NCBI RefSeq assembly: GCF_019456655.1
Contig: NZ_CP080332.1
Span: forward strand, 4,898,001 to 4,962,000
DNA: 64,000 nt
DNA from: Mycolicibacterium diernhoferi
GTDB lineage: Bacteria; Actinomycetota; Actinomycetes; Mycobacteriales; Mycobacteriaceae
Direction of reading: 5' to 3'
Position numbers and translations under genes: made by a program. Positions 18,059 to 27,155 of the stretch are shown here, piece after piece (position 1 is the stretch's first letter; each line of letters opens with the position of its first letter). Under the pieces are notes generated by a model. The model was given only the letters and a program-made list of their open reading frames with translations, did no database searches and was not told where the DNA came from.

Positions 18059-18982
18059 GTGAATACCACCAAGATCGCGGCCGCGTTTGCGGCCGCGGCC
18101 ATTGCCGCCGCGGGGGCGATCACCGCGGCCACCGCACCGACGGCGATTGCCGAACAACAGATCGCCGTGAACACCACCGAGCTCGGCAGCCAGGCCAAGC
18201 TCATCGACGGCGACGTCGTCCAGGGCTGGACGGTGACGGGGCTGCAGGTCAGCACCGACACCATCCCCCACGCGGTGCAGGGCACCCTGTGGGAGGCCAC
18301 CGCCACCGATGAGGCCCTGCAGGGCAACGCCACCCCGATCGTGTCCAACTTCAACGCGCGGGCCGCCGACGGCCAGACCTACCGCGCGCTGTTCGGTGTC
18401 GCGACCCCCCAGGGCGTGAATCCGTCCACCCTGGCGCAGGGGCAGCAGACCAGCGGCAAGATCTACTTCGATGTCACCGGTGCCGCGCCGGACAGCGTCG
18501 TCTACGCCACCAACGCCAACGATCTGATCGTCTGGCTCACCCCGCCGCCCGCACCGAGCACCGGATCGGCGGTCGGCGAAACCCGCAGCTACCAGGAGCC
18601 GGCCGCCGAGACAGCGGAGACCACGACCACCGAAGCTCCCGAGACGCCGGCCGCCCCCGCCGGGGCCGAGGCGACCGCCCCGGAACCGACCGCGGTGCCC
18701 GCCGGTAGCCAGGGCACTCCGCTGCCCGAGGGTGCCCCCGAGACGGCCCCGGTCCCGGCCGGAAGCCAGGGCACCCCGCTGCCCGAGGGCGAGCCCGGCA
18801 CGACCCCGGCCGGCATCCAGGAGGCTCCGGCCGCGGCGGCCGCTCCGGCCGAAGGCACCGCCCACGGACCGGAGGCGGCCCCGGCTGCGGAGGCCGCACC
18901 GGCCGAGGCCGGTAGCCAGGGCACCCCGCTGCCCGAGGGCGCGGCACCGACCACCACCCCGGTCGTCGCGCCGCCGGCGTAA
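18059..18982 (+). CDS. MPT63-like (DUF1942) secreted protein with proline-rich repeat tail
   Basis: 307 residues from GTG 18059, with AGGAG nine bases upstream. A Sec signal peptide (ends TAIAE, about residue 33) precedes a domain like the secreted antigen MPT63: KLIDGDVVQGWTV, GTLWEATAT, SNFNARAADGQTYR, GKIYFDVTG. MPT63 itself ends after this domain. Here about 145 extra residues rich in Ala, Pro, Glu and Thr follow, with three exact copies of AGSQGTPLPEG starting at residues 215, 234 and 284. Function of MPT63 proteins is unknown (Ig-like fold). The tail could be a wall-spanning spacer or an O-mannosylation target. Closed by a strong hairpin. Confidence 0.88.
   Translation: MNTTKIAAAFAAAAIAAAGAITAATAPTAIAEQQIAVNTTELGSQAKLIDGDVVQGWTVTGLQVSTDTIPHAVQGTLWEATATDEALQGNATPIVSNFNARAADGQTYRALFGVATPQGVNPSTLAQGQQTSGKIYFDVTGAAPDSVVYATNANDLIVWLTPPPAPSTGSAVGETRSYQEPAAETAETTTTEAPETPAAPAGAEATAPEPTAVPAGSQGTPLPEGAPETAPVPAGSQGTPLPEGEPGTTPAGIQEAPAAAAAPAEGTAHGPEAAPAAEAAPAEAGSQGTPLPEGAAPTTTPVVAPPA
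18701..18940 (+). repeat. Three copies of an 11-codon repeat in the MPT63-like tail
   Basis: Units at 18701-18733, 18758-18790 and 18908-18940 each encode AGSQGTPLPEG, separated by 24 and 117 bases of Ala/Pro/Glu-rich code. Confidence 0.85.
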
Positions 18983-19007
18983 GCACCGGTACCCGCGTCA
19001 TACGAAC

Positions 19008-19044
19008 ATCGGCGCCCCGGTCCGCGACGGACCGGGGCGCCGAT
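19008..19044. terminator. Bidirectional hairpin downstream of the MPT63-like gene
   Basis: Perfect 17-bp stem (19008-19024 with 19028-19044) around a CGA loop, followed by TTT on the plus strand. It lies between two convergent stops (18982 and 19060). Confidence 0.85.
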
Positions 19045-19059
19045 TTCGGCTCTGAGGCG

Positions 19060-19710
19060 TCAGGAGTGGGTGGACCACCAGGTGTACAGGTGGTCCAGCG
19101 TCGGCCCCGCCGGGCGACCCTGCACCACGGCGATCATCTGCTCGTCGATGTTGGTCCACGCCAGCATCGGGTTGTCGTTCTGGATGCCGCAGACCAGGGT
19201 TCCGGCGACCTCGTGCGGGGTGGCATTGCGCCGCCACGGACCCGGTGACTGGATCCGGCCGGGACAGTCGACCACGGTGGTTGTGGACGCCAGGTCCTCG
19301 ATGGCCGCATTGAGCGCATCGGATCCGGTCAGCAACGAATAGGTCGCCGACATCGGTCCGCCCGGATCCTTGTTGACGGTGCAGGCGATGGTCGACATCG
19401 CACCGGCCAATCTGGCCACCGGTTCACACGCCCCGGCCGGATAGCCCTTCGGGATCGCCTTCATCAGCCGGGAATTCGGATTGTCGGCATCCGACTCGGC
19501 GGAAGTGGTTTCCGCCGTTGCTGTTTCGGCCGCCTGCTGCTGCGCGGGTTCGTCCGGCGAGGACGGCCGCAACACCAGATACGTCGCCCCGGCGCCGATC
19601 GCCACCACGGCGGCGGCGATCCCGACGATGAGGCCGACGTTGGGCCCCCGCTTCGCCGGGGGACGCGGGACGACGGGCGGCGGGCCCCCACCCTGATTCC
19701 AGGTACTCAC
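19060..19710 (-). CDS. Single-pass membrane protein with extracytoplasmic domain (hypothetical)
   Basis: 216 residues from GTG 19710, which has AGGAGGGAG upstream. A short Gly/Pro-rich cytoplasmic N-terminus (NQGGGPPPVVPRPPAKRGP) precedes one membrane helix (VGLIVGIAAAVVAIGAGATYLVL), a Thr/Ala/Glu linker and an extracytoplasmic domain with four cysteines (GACEP, ACTVN, VDCPG, LVCGI) that could form two disulfides. The layout is common among mycobacterial hypothetical membrane proteins and resembles sensor domains of some Ser/Thr kinases, but no kinase is present. Function unknown. Starts only 32 bases after the ppx2 stop. Confidence 0.8.
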   Translation of the reverse strand: MSTWNQGGGPPPVVPRPPAKRGPNVGLIVGIAAAVVAIGAGATYLVLRPSSPDEPAQQQAAETATAETTSAESDADNPNSRLMKAIPKGYPAGACEPVARLAGAMSTIACTVNKDPGGPMSATYSLLTGSDALNAAIEDLASTTTVVDCPGRIQSPGPWRRNATPHEVAGTLVCGIQNDNPMLAWTNIDEQMIAVVQGRPAGPTLDHLYTWWSTHS

Positions 19711-19741
19711 GCCACTCCCTCCTGAGGTGTCCCGCTCTACG

Positions 19742-20695
19742 CTAGGTGATGGACAGTGCAATACCGTCCAGGATGTCGTGCTCACTGACCACGAGTTCGT
19801 CCAGGCCGGCCCGCTGCGCCATCACCCGGGCAAGTTCCTCCACGATGATCGCCCCACCCGGGATGACGTCCGCACGCCCCTCGTGCATGGGCCCGAGCGC
19901 CGAGCGCTCCGGTCCGGTCATCGAGATCAACTCCGCGCACACCGGCAGCAGATCGCTGAAGGCAGTACGGGACAGGTGAATCGCGGCCGGATCGTAGACC
20001 GGCAGCCGGTGCGCCAGCGCGGCCAGCGTGGTGAAGGTGCCCGCCACCCCGACCCAGGTGTGCGCACCGTCCACCGGCACCGCCTGCAGCGCTTCGGCCA
20101 ACCGCTCACGCACGACCGCACGGGCGGCGGCGATCTCGGTCTCGGTCGGAGGGTCCGAATGCAGGCAGCGCTCCTTGAGCCGCACACATCCGATGTCGGC
20201 GGAGAAGGAGGCGGTCACCCCGGGGTGCCCCGGCCCGCCGCCGAGCACCAACTCGGTGGATCCCCCGCCGAGATCGACCACCACGAAAGGCGCTGCGGCA
20301 GAATCCAGTTCGCCGACGGCTCCACGGAAGGACAGTTCGGCTTCCTCGGTACCGGTGATCACCTCGGCCACCGCGCCTGCCGACACCGTGCCCAGCAGCC
20401 GGGCTGTCATCGCGAAGAACTCGTCGCGGTTGCCGGCGTCACGGGCCGCCGAGGTGGCCACCATGCGCACCTTGTCCACCCCGTGTCCGTGCATCAGGTC
20501 GACGTAATCGGACAGCGCAGCCTCGGTGCGCGCCAACGCTTCCGGCGCGAACTCACCGGTCGCGTCCACGCCCTGGCCGAGCCGCACGATGCGCATCTCG
20601 CGGTGCACGTCGCGCAGTCCGTCCGGGGTGGGTTCGGCGATGAGCAACCGGATGGAATTGGTACCGCAGTCGATGGCGCCGACGGTCACGTCCAC
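19742..20695 (-). CDS. ppx2: Ppx/GppA-family exopolyphosphatase
   Basis: 317-residue ASKHA-fold phosphatase acting on inorganic polyphosphate and possibly pppGpp. It shows GAIDCGTNSIRLLIAE at the N-terminus, the RMVATSAARDAGN block, EAELSFRGA and phosphate loop VVDLGGGSTELVLG, and lacks the C-terminal HD-like domain of E. coli Ppx. Length and position downstream of eno-ftsB-DUF501 match M. tuberculosis Rv1026 (PPX2). The GTG start overlaps the DUF501 stop by 10 bases, so it is the last or penultimate gene of that operon. Confidence 0.92.
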   Translation of the reverse strand: MDVTVGAIDCGTNSIRLLIAEPTPDGLRDVHREMRIVRLGQGVDATGEFAPEALARTEAALSDYVDLMHGHGVDKVRMVATSAARDAGNRDEFFAMTARLLGTVSAGAVAEVITGTEEAELSFRGAVGELDSAAAPFVVVDLGGGSTELVLGGGPGHPGVTASFSADIGCVRLKERCLHSDPPTETEIAAARAVVRERLAEALQAVPVDGAHTWVGVAGTFTTLAALAHRLPVYDPAAIHLSRTAFSDLLPVCAELISMTGPERSALGPMHEGRADVIPGGAIIVEELARVMAQRAGLDELVVSEHDILDGIALSIT

Positions 20696-21177
20696 ACCTC
20701 GGGGTCCAGGATGCCGACCATCCCGGGCTCGGCCGCCAACACCGCGAGTGCCTCGTCACCGAACGGGTTCACCCCCGGCCCCTTGGCCAGCGAGTGCGCG
20801 ATCACCACGTGCAGGCATTTCACCCGGTCCGGCATGCCGCCACCGGTGAAGGTGGTGCCCAGCGGTTCGATGGCGTCCCGCTCGGCCAGGAAGGACTCAT
20901 GGGCGCGCAGATAGGCGGCGGCCAGTTCCGGATCCTGCGCCAGCCGTTCGGTCATCTCCCGCATCAGTCCCGAGGACTCCAGCCGGCTCGCCGCGGCGGT
21001 CAGCGCCGGGTGGGTCAGGTAGTACAGCGTCGGGAACGGGGTGCCGTCTGGCAGCTTCGGCGCGGTCTTCACCACGGCGGGCTCGCCGTTGGGGCACCGG
21101 TACGCGATCTCCAGGACGCCGCGCGGTTCACGCCCGAGTTGGCGGGCGACGGCGTCCAGGTCCTCCGGCTCAACCAC
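20686..21177 (-). CDS. DUF501 family protein
   Basis: 163 residues of unknown function, conserved across actinobacteria between ftsB and ppx. Visible features are VARQLGREPRG near the start, YRCPNGEPAVVKTAPKL, PFPTLYYLTHP, and GTTFTGGGMPDRVKCLH near the C-terminus; the single conserved Cys/His region could bind a metal, but that is a guess. GTG 21177 gives the length of the M. tuberculosis homologue and overlaps the ftsB stop by eight bases. Longer starts would add a low-complexity arginine/proline leader that is really the antisense-free overlap with the ftsB tail. Confidence 0.85.
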   Translation of the reverse strand: MVEPEDLDAVARQLGREPRGVLEIAYRCPNGEPAVVKTAPKLPDGTPFPTLYYLTHPALTAAASRLESSGLMREMTERLAQDPELAAAYLRAHESFLAERDAIEPLGTTFTGGGMPDRVKCLHVVIAHSLAKGPGVNPFGDEALAVLAAEPGMVGILDPEVWT

Positions 21178-21874
21178 CGGCGGGCGGGGTCGGCGGGGCG
21201 GGCGGGGGCGGAGCATCCGGCGCGGGCGGGATGACAGGAGAACGCGGGTGCGGGGCATCGGCGATGGTGTGCCACAACGAGGTGTACCACGGGTCGGTGG
21301 AGACGGCCGTGGGTGCTTGCGGACCGGCCTCCGGTTCGGCGGCGGCCCCCGGCGGCAGCTGCACCTGATACGGGATGTCGCCGGGCATCACGAAGCCCAG
21401 CCGTTCCCGGGCCTGGGCGGCGATGAACACCGGGTCGGCCAGCTTGATCTTCTGCTGCTCCAGATCGGCGATCTGCGAACGCAGTTGTGCTTCAACCATT
21501 TTCAACTGATTCATCTCGGTTCGCTGGGCGAAGTAGGTGCGCACCGGGCCGGCGATGGTCAACGTCAGGACGCACACCACCGCGGCCAGGATCGCCGCCC
21601 GCCGGGCCGCCGACCCGAACCGCTGATCGGCGTGCTGTTCGCTCGCTTCGGTGACCGACCTGCGGATCGCCGCGGCGACGGTGTCCGGTCCGGAATCCTC
21701 GGCGCCGGTCTCGGCCGCCTTGGCGGACTCGCGGGCCTGTTTACCCTCTCGGCTCTCGATCGCCCGGGGCTCGCGGCGCGTCGACGCACCCCGCGGACGG
21801 CCCGCCGCGCCCGCCTTGCCCGGCCTGGGGGCAGGGCCGCGGCGGCGCGGATCGGGCCGTTTCGCGTCGGGCAT
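21170..21874 (-). CDS. ftsB: FtsB/DivIC-type septum formation initiator
   Basis: 234-residue bitopic division protein. A charged, Arg/Ala-rich cytoplasmic region (1-90) is followed by one membrane helix (AAILAAVVCVLTLTIAG), a coiled coil (FAQRTEMNQLKMVEAQLRS... to about 150) and the family ARERLGFVMPGD motif. A Pro-rich C-terminal tail (about 205-234) is longer than in E. coli FtsB. It should bridge FtsQ and FtsL in the divisome. It lies immediately downstream of eno (nine-base gap), as in other mycobacteria (Rv1024). Confidence 0.9.
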   Translation of the reverse strand: MPDAKRPDPRRRGPAPRPGKAGAAGRPRGASTRREPRAIESREGKQARESAKAAETGAEDSGPDTVAAAIRRSVTEASEQHADQRFGSAARRAAILAAVVCVLTLTIAGPVRTYFAQRTEMNQLKMVEAQLRSQIADLEQQKIKLADPVFIAAQARERLGFVMPGDIPYQVQLPPGAAAEPEAGPQAPTAVSTDPWYTSLWHTIADAPHPRSPVIPPAPDAPPPPAPPTPPAGG

Positions 21875-21883
21875 GAAACGAAA

Positions 21884-23182
<1,299 letters not shown>

Positions 23183-23267
23183 CTAGAAACACGACGATGA
23201 GATGACGGGTCTGACGCTCGACCAAGAGCCTAAGGGTTGGCCAACGCGGGGGTGCGTTCAGCGTGAG

Positions 23268-24095
23268 CTACCGCGGGCGTCCCTCGGCGTAGGCAGTGGC
23301 CCAGTCCCGGACGTTGCGTGCGTACTGATTGGACAGGTTGTAGGCGCGTAAAGCTTGCATCCAGCCCTTCGGCGTGGACAGGTCCTTGCCCCGCCAGCAT
23401 AGATAGCCCGCCGCCGACAGCGCGGCGTCGTCGAAGTTGTCCGGGCTGATCTCGCCGTCGTTGTTGGCGTCCACCCCGTACAGCCGCCAGGTCTCCGGGA
23501 TGAACTGCATGGGGCCCATCGCCCGGTCCAGCTGCGCGTCACCGTCCAGTTCGCCGTTGTCGGTGTCGAGGATCTCCATGTTGCCGCGGGTGCCGTCGAG
23601 CTGCACGCCGCGGATCAGCGGTGTGATGTCGCCGTTGGCGGCGATGGCGGAGCCGTGATAGGTGCCGTGGTGGCTCTCGATCATCCCGATACCGGCCAGC
23701 GTCGTCCAGGCCAGGTTGCACTTCGGGTTGACGACCTGGGCCACCCGGGCGGCGTAGGCATAGGCCTCCAGCGCCTTGGCCGGGATCCCGACCACCGGGG
23801 ACAGGTCGGCGGCCCACTCGCTGAGCGCATCGGCGGGCCGGCCGGTGGCGTTGGTGTCGATCTCGGGGACCGGGGCGCCCGCCGGAGGCGGCACCCCTTC
23901 GGGGATCGGATTGCCGGTCTGCCAGGAACAGCTGGACGCCAGCAGGAGCAGCGTGGCGACCACGACGGCGGTCACTCGCAGCCAGCGGGCCCGCATCGGA
24001 TGCGGTTCGGTGGGCGTCGCCGACTGCACCGGGGGCGCCGAGGCTACTGCGGGAACGGTCGACGCCGGGGACGACACACTCCCTACGTCGGACAA
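23268..24095 (-). CDS. lpqU: LpqU-type lytic transglycosylase lipoprotein
   Basis: 275 residues from TTG 24095 (GAGGGAG upstream); ATG 23996 is a realistic alternative that would put the signal peptide at the N-terminus. Hydrophobic TAVVVATLLLLAS is followed by Cys56, an imperfect lipobox (ASSC). The transglycosylase domain has the catalytic Glu140 in AGIGMIESHHGTYHGS, then RAMGPMQFIPETWRLYG and the C-terminal ALRAYNLSNQYARNV block, typical of the MltB-like (SLT_2) family. Expected to cleave peptidoglycan glycan strands in the periplasm. Conserved neighbour of eno in mycobacteria (Rv1022). Confidence 0.9.
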   Translation of the reverse strand: MSDVGSVSSPASTVPAVASAPPVQSATPTEPHPMRARWLRVTAVVVATLLLLASSCSWQTGNPIPEGVPPPAGAPVPEIDTNATGRPADALSEWAADLSPVVGIPAKALEAYAYAARVAQVVNPKCNLAWTTLAGIGMIESHHGTYHGSAIAANGDITPLIRGVQLDGTRGNMEILDTDNGELDGDAQLDRAMGPMQFIPETWRLYGVDANNDGEISPDNFDDAALSAAGYLCWRGKDLSTPKGWMQALRAYNLSNQYARNVRDWATAYAEGRPR

Positions 24096-24205
24096 GGCAC
24101 TCCCTCAAAACCCCGCGCTTCTGATATCGAAGCGGCCGTTCAACCCCGCTCAAGAGTAACGGGGCGACGGGGGCCCGCACCGGATCGTGGCCCGCGATCC
24201 CCCGA

Positions 24206-24229
24206 TTAAGGCAGGTATGCCTATCCAAC
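24206..24229. promoter_or_regulatory. Candidate iron box upstream of efeO
   Basis: AGGCA-GGTA-TGCCT is a perfect dyad inside TTAAGGCAGGTATGCCTAT. Two registers (24206-24224 and 24211-24229) each match 11 of 19 IdeR consensus positions, including AGGT..G.CTA.CC. It lies 45-68 bases upstream of the efeO start. IdeR or FurA control is plausible for an iron-uptake gene but unproven. Confidence 0.4.
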
Positions 24230-24273
24230 CTTGATCGAACGGGTACTGTGCACCCAGCCACCTAGGAGGTTCG

Positions 24274-25209
24274 ATGAAACGGCATTTCGCCTGGCAGATC
24301 CCGGTTGTCGCAGCAGCACTCGCTCTCAGCGGATGTTCGGGCAGTGGCTCCGACGGCGAGTCGGACACCGCAACCGCCACGACGACCTCGGGCGCGTCGG
24401 CCACCACCTCGGCGGCCGCGGCGGCCAACCCGCTGACCGAGAAGGCGGCCGTCGAATACAAGGCCTACGCCACCGCCCAGATCGACCGCCTCGTCGCCGA
24501 CGTCAAGGTGTTCACCGACGCCGTCCGGGCCGGCGATCTGCAGGCCGCCCAGGACGCCTACGCACCGTCACGCGCGCCGTGGGAACGCATCGAACCGCTC
24601 GCCGGGCTGGTCGAGGAGATCGACGGCAAGATCGACGCCCGCGTCGACGATTTCGCCGGCGTCGACGACCCGGCATTCACCGGCTGGCACCGCCTGGAGT
24701 ACCTGCTGTTCGAGAAGAACACCACCGAGGGCGGCGCGCAGTTCGCCGATCAGCTCGACGCCGACGTCGCCGCGCTCAAGGAACAGTTCCCCGCGGTCGA
24801 GGTGAAGCCGGTCGACGTGTCGACCGGTGCGGCCGAACTGATCGAAGAGGTCTCCGAGGGCAAGATCACCGGTGAAGAGGACCGCTACGCCAAGACCGAC
24901 CTGTGGGACTTCGACGCGAACCTGCAGGGTGCCCGTGATGCGGTCAACAAGCTGAGCCCCGCGTTGGTGGAGGCCGATCCGGCGCTCCTGGGCAAGATCG
25001 AGGCCGGCATCAACTCGGTGTTCGAGACCCTGGGCCCGCTGCGCCGCGGCGACGGCTGGGTGCTGTTCTGCACCGAGAACGACCCGTACCCGTCCGCGCG
25101 CTGCCCGCAGGTGACCGTCACACCCCAGGTGATCGACACCCTCAAGGCCCAGCTGGCGGGGCTGTCGGAGAACCTGTCGCAGGTCTCGGGAGTACTGAAG
25201 CTGCAGTGA
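24274..25209 (+). CDS. efeO: EfeO-type iron uptake lipoprotein (imelysin/M75 domain)
   Basis: 311-residue lipoprotein: signal peptide with lipobox LSGC (Cys21), a Ser/Thr/Ala linker to about residue 52, then an EfeO imelysin-like domain with the conserved GxHxxE motif (His139 and Glu142 in GWHRLEYLLFEKNT). EfeO homologues with this domain bind ferrous/ferric iron outside the membrane and work with the DyP peroxidase EfeB. AGGAGG is well placed before ATG 24274. efeB follows after ten bases. No EfeU permease gene is adjacent, so the usual EfeUOB transporter is incomplete at this locus. Confidence 0.93.
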   Translation: MKRHFAWQIPVVAAALALSGCSGSGSDGESDTATATTTSGASATTSAAAAANPLTEKAAVEYKAYATAQIDRLVADVKVFTDAVRAGDLQAAQDAYAPSRAPWERIEPLAGLVEEIDGKIDARVDDFAGVDDPAFTGWHRLEYLLFEKNTTEGGAQFADQLDADVAALKEQFPAVEVKPVDVSTGAAELIEEVSEGKITGEEDRYAKTDLWDFDANLQGARDAVNKLSPALVEADPALLGKIEAGINSVFETLGPLRRGDGWVLFCTENDPYPSARCPQVTVTPQVIDTLKAQLAGLSENLSQVSGVLKLQ

Positions 25210-25219
25210 GCCAGCCGCA

Positions 25220-26458
25220 ATGAGCCGTGGCATTTCCCGGCGCGGATTCGTCGCCGGGGCGTTGAGCGCCGGGGCAGCAGTCGGAGCGGGAGCGGTGGCG
25301 GGCTGCAGCCCCGAGCCGCAGGTTCCACAGCCGACCGAACGATTCATCGACTTCGAGGGTGCGCACCAGCCCGGGATCACCGCGCTGCCGATCCCCGAAC
25401 AGGGCCTGGTCGCGTCGTTCAACGTGCACGCCAGGAACCGCGCCGAACTCGCCTCGACGCTGCGCGAACTCACCGACGAGATCCGCGGGCTGATGGCCGG
25501 CAAACCGCCGGAGACCCGCGACCCGGCCTACCCGCCGGTGGACTCCGGGATCCTCGGCGAGAAGCCACCTGCGGACAACCTGTCCATCGTGGTCGGCGTC
25601 GGCGCCTCCCTGTTCGACGACCGGTTCGGGCTGGCCGACCGTAAGCCGCGCGAACTGATCACCATGCCGTTCCTGGCCAACGACCGCCTCGACCCCAAGC
25701 TGTCGCACGGAGACATCTCGGTCATCTTCGAGGCCGGCCACAACGACACCATGCAGTTCGCGCTGCGCCAGTTGATGCGGCGCACCCGCAGCGACCTGGT
25801 GCTGCGCTGGATGATCGACGGGTACGCCCGCGGCATCGGGGCGGGCGCCGTGTCGGAGGCGGCCACCCCGCGAAACCTGCTGGGGTTCAAGGACGGGACC
25901 TCCAACCTCGACGTCTCCGACGACGCCCTGCTCGACCGGCACGTCTGGGTGGGGCCCGATGACGACGAGCCGGACTGGACGGTGGGCGGGACGTATCAGG
26001 CCGTGCGCATCATCCGGAACTTCGTCGAGTTCTGGGACCGCACCCAGCTCGTCGAGCAGGAGGCACTGATCGGCCGCGCGAAGGTCAGCGGCGCCCCGCT
26101 CGGCATGGCCGGCGAGTTCGACGAACCGGATTTCGCCGCCGACCCCGACGGTCAGCGGATCAAACTCAACGCCCACATCCGGCTGGCCAACCCGCGCACC
26201 CCGGAGTCCGAACAGAACCGCATCCTGCGCCGCGGGTTCAACTACTCCCGCGGGTTCGACGGCGCCGGACGACTGGACCAGGGCCTGGCCTTCATCTCCT
26301 ACCAGCGCAGTCTGCAGAAGGGCTTCCTGGCGGTGCAGGCCCGGCTCAAGGGTGAGCCGCTCGAGGAGTACATCATGCCGGTCGGCGGCGGGTTCTTCTT
26401 CGTGCTGCCCGGGGTGATGGGCCATGACCGGTTCCTCGGCGATGAGCTCGTGGACTGA
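25220..26458 (+). CDS. efeB: EfeB, Tat-exported DyP-type haem peroxidase
   Basis: 412-residue dye-decolourising peroxidase. The twin-arginine signal SRRGFVAGALS (6-16) runs to a possible lipobox Cys29. The DyP signature GFKDGTSN has the distal catalytic Asp225. NAHIRLANPRT carries the expected proximal haem His, and FNYSRGF and LAFISYQRSLQKGF follow. In EfeUOB systems it oxidises Fe(II) or handles haem outside the membrane. Operonic with efeO. A palindrome begins four bases after the stop, so transcription of the next operon is separately controlled. Confidence 0.95.
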   Translation: MSRGISRRGFVAGALSAGAAVGAGAVAGCSPEPQVPQPTERFIDFEGAHQPGITALPIPEQGLVASFNVHARNRAELASTLRELTDEIRGLMAGKPPETRDPAYPPVDSGILGEKPPADNLSIVVGVGASLFDDRFGLADRKPRELITMPFLANDRLDPKLSHGDISVIFEAGHNDTMQFALRQLMRRTRSDLVLRWMIDGYARGIGAGAVSEAATPRNLLGFKDGTSNLDVSDDALLDRHVWVGPDDDEPDWTVGGTYQAVRIIRNFVEFWDRTQLVEQEALIGRAKVSGAPLGMAGEFDEPDFAADPDGQRIKLNAHIRLANPRTPESEQNRILRRGFNYSRGFDGAGRLDQGLAFISYQRSLQKGFLAVQARLKGEPLEEYIMPVGGGFFFVLPGVMGHDRFLGDELVD

Positions 26459-26461
26459 TCG

Positions 26462-26496
26462 GTCTACTAGGACCGGTAGTAGACACCCGGTAGAGT
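26462..26496 (+). promoter_or_regulatory. Palindromic operator and leaderless promoter of the metal/haem operon
   Basis: GTCTACTA (26462-26469) and TAGTAGAC (26477-26484) are perfect eight-base inverted arms around GGACCGG. TAGAGT (26491-26496) is a good -10, seven bases before the GTG at 26504. The dyad would cover about -42 to -20, ideal for repression. The half-sites TACTA/TAGTA resemble BlaI/CopY-family operators (TACTAC...GTAGTA), with a spacer one base longer. Confidence 0.6.
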
Positions 26497-26503
26497 CCGG
26501 TTG

Positions 26504-27049
26504 GTGACCTCGCCGACCACACGCGCGCGCGGCCTGCGCGCTGCGCTGGTCGGCGTCAGCGCGGCGGCGGGCACCACCGGCGCGCACGCGGCGGCCTCGG
26601 GCTCCTTCCCGCACGGCGCCGCCCTGATGGCCGCACTCCTGGTGTGCGCCACCGCCGGTGCGGCGGCGGCCGGCATCCGGCTGCACAACCGGCACGCCCA
26701 GCGACTCGGTCTCATCGCCGCCCTGGGCGCCGCCCAACTGCTCGGGCACCTGACCCTGGCGATGACCGGCGGCCACCACGGGTCACCGGGCCTGGACATG
26801 AGCCCGTCGATGCTCGCGGCGCACGCCGCCGCGGCGGTGGTGCTCGGAGTCGCCATCGGCGCCGTCGAACACCTGTACCTGGTCTGCTCCTCGGTGCTGC
26901 GCTGGCTGCGACTGTTCGCCACGCGCACCCCCCGCCCGGCGCCCAAACGGATCCGGCGGCACACCAACAACGTTGTCGCACAGTCACTTCTGTGGCACAC
27001 CGGGCTGGGCATGCGCGCCCCGCCGATGGGTGAGCGCGCGACCGCTTAG
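26504..27049 (+). CDS. Small polytopic membrane protein (hypothetical)
   Basis: 181 residues from GTG 26504, the base where a leaderless transcript from TAGAGT would begin. About four membrane segments rich in Ala, Gly and Leu are visible. His residues cluster beside them (GAHAAASGSFPHG, LHNRHAQ, MTGGHHGSPGLDMSPSM), a His/Met pattern often seen in copper-handling membrane proteins. The C-terminal cytoplasmic tail is Arg-rich. It heads the PepSY-PCuAC-DyP run. No confident family name. A role in copper or haem-iron passage is inferred from residues and neighbours. Confidence 0.8.
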   Translation: MTSPTTRARGLRAALVGVSAAAGTTGAHAAASGSFPHGAALMAALLVCATAGAAAAGIRLHNRHAQRLGLIAALGAAQLLGHLTLAMTGGHHGSPGLDMSPSMLAAHAAAAVVLGVAIGAVEHLYLVCSSVLRWLRLFATRTPRPAPKRIRRHTNNVVAQSLLWHTGLGMRAPPMGERATA

Positions 27050-27155
27050 CGGTCGTCTGCTCTCACGATGCCGCGGCCCGCCGGTCGCGGCCGTCCGCAC
27101 GTCCGCGTCCTGCGGCGTCGCGTCCATCTGCCACATCTCAAGCCGAAGGCTGTCC

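Noticed and set aside
17708..18865. A 385-codon minus-strand frame over the MPT63-like gene
   Set aside because: Gly/Arg repeats mirror the Ala/Pro codons of the MPT63-like gene, which has a signal peptide, Shine-Dalgarno and a known domain.
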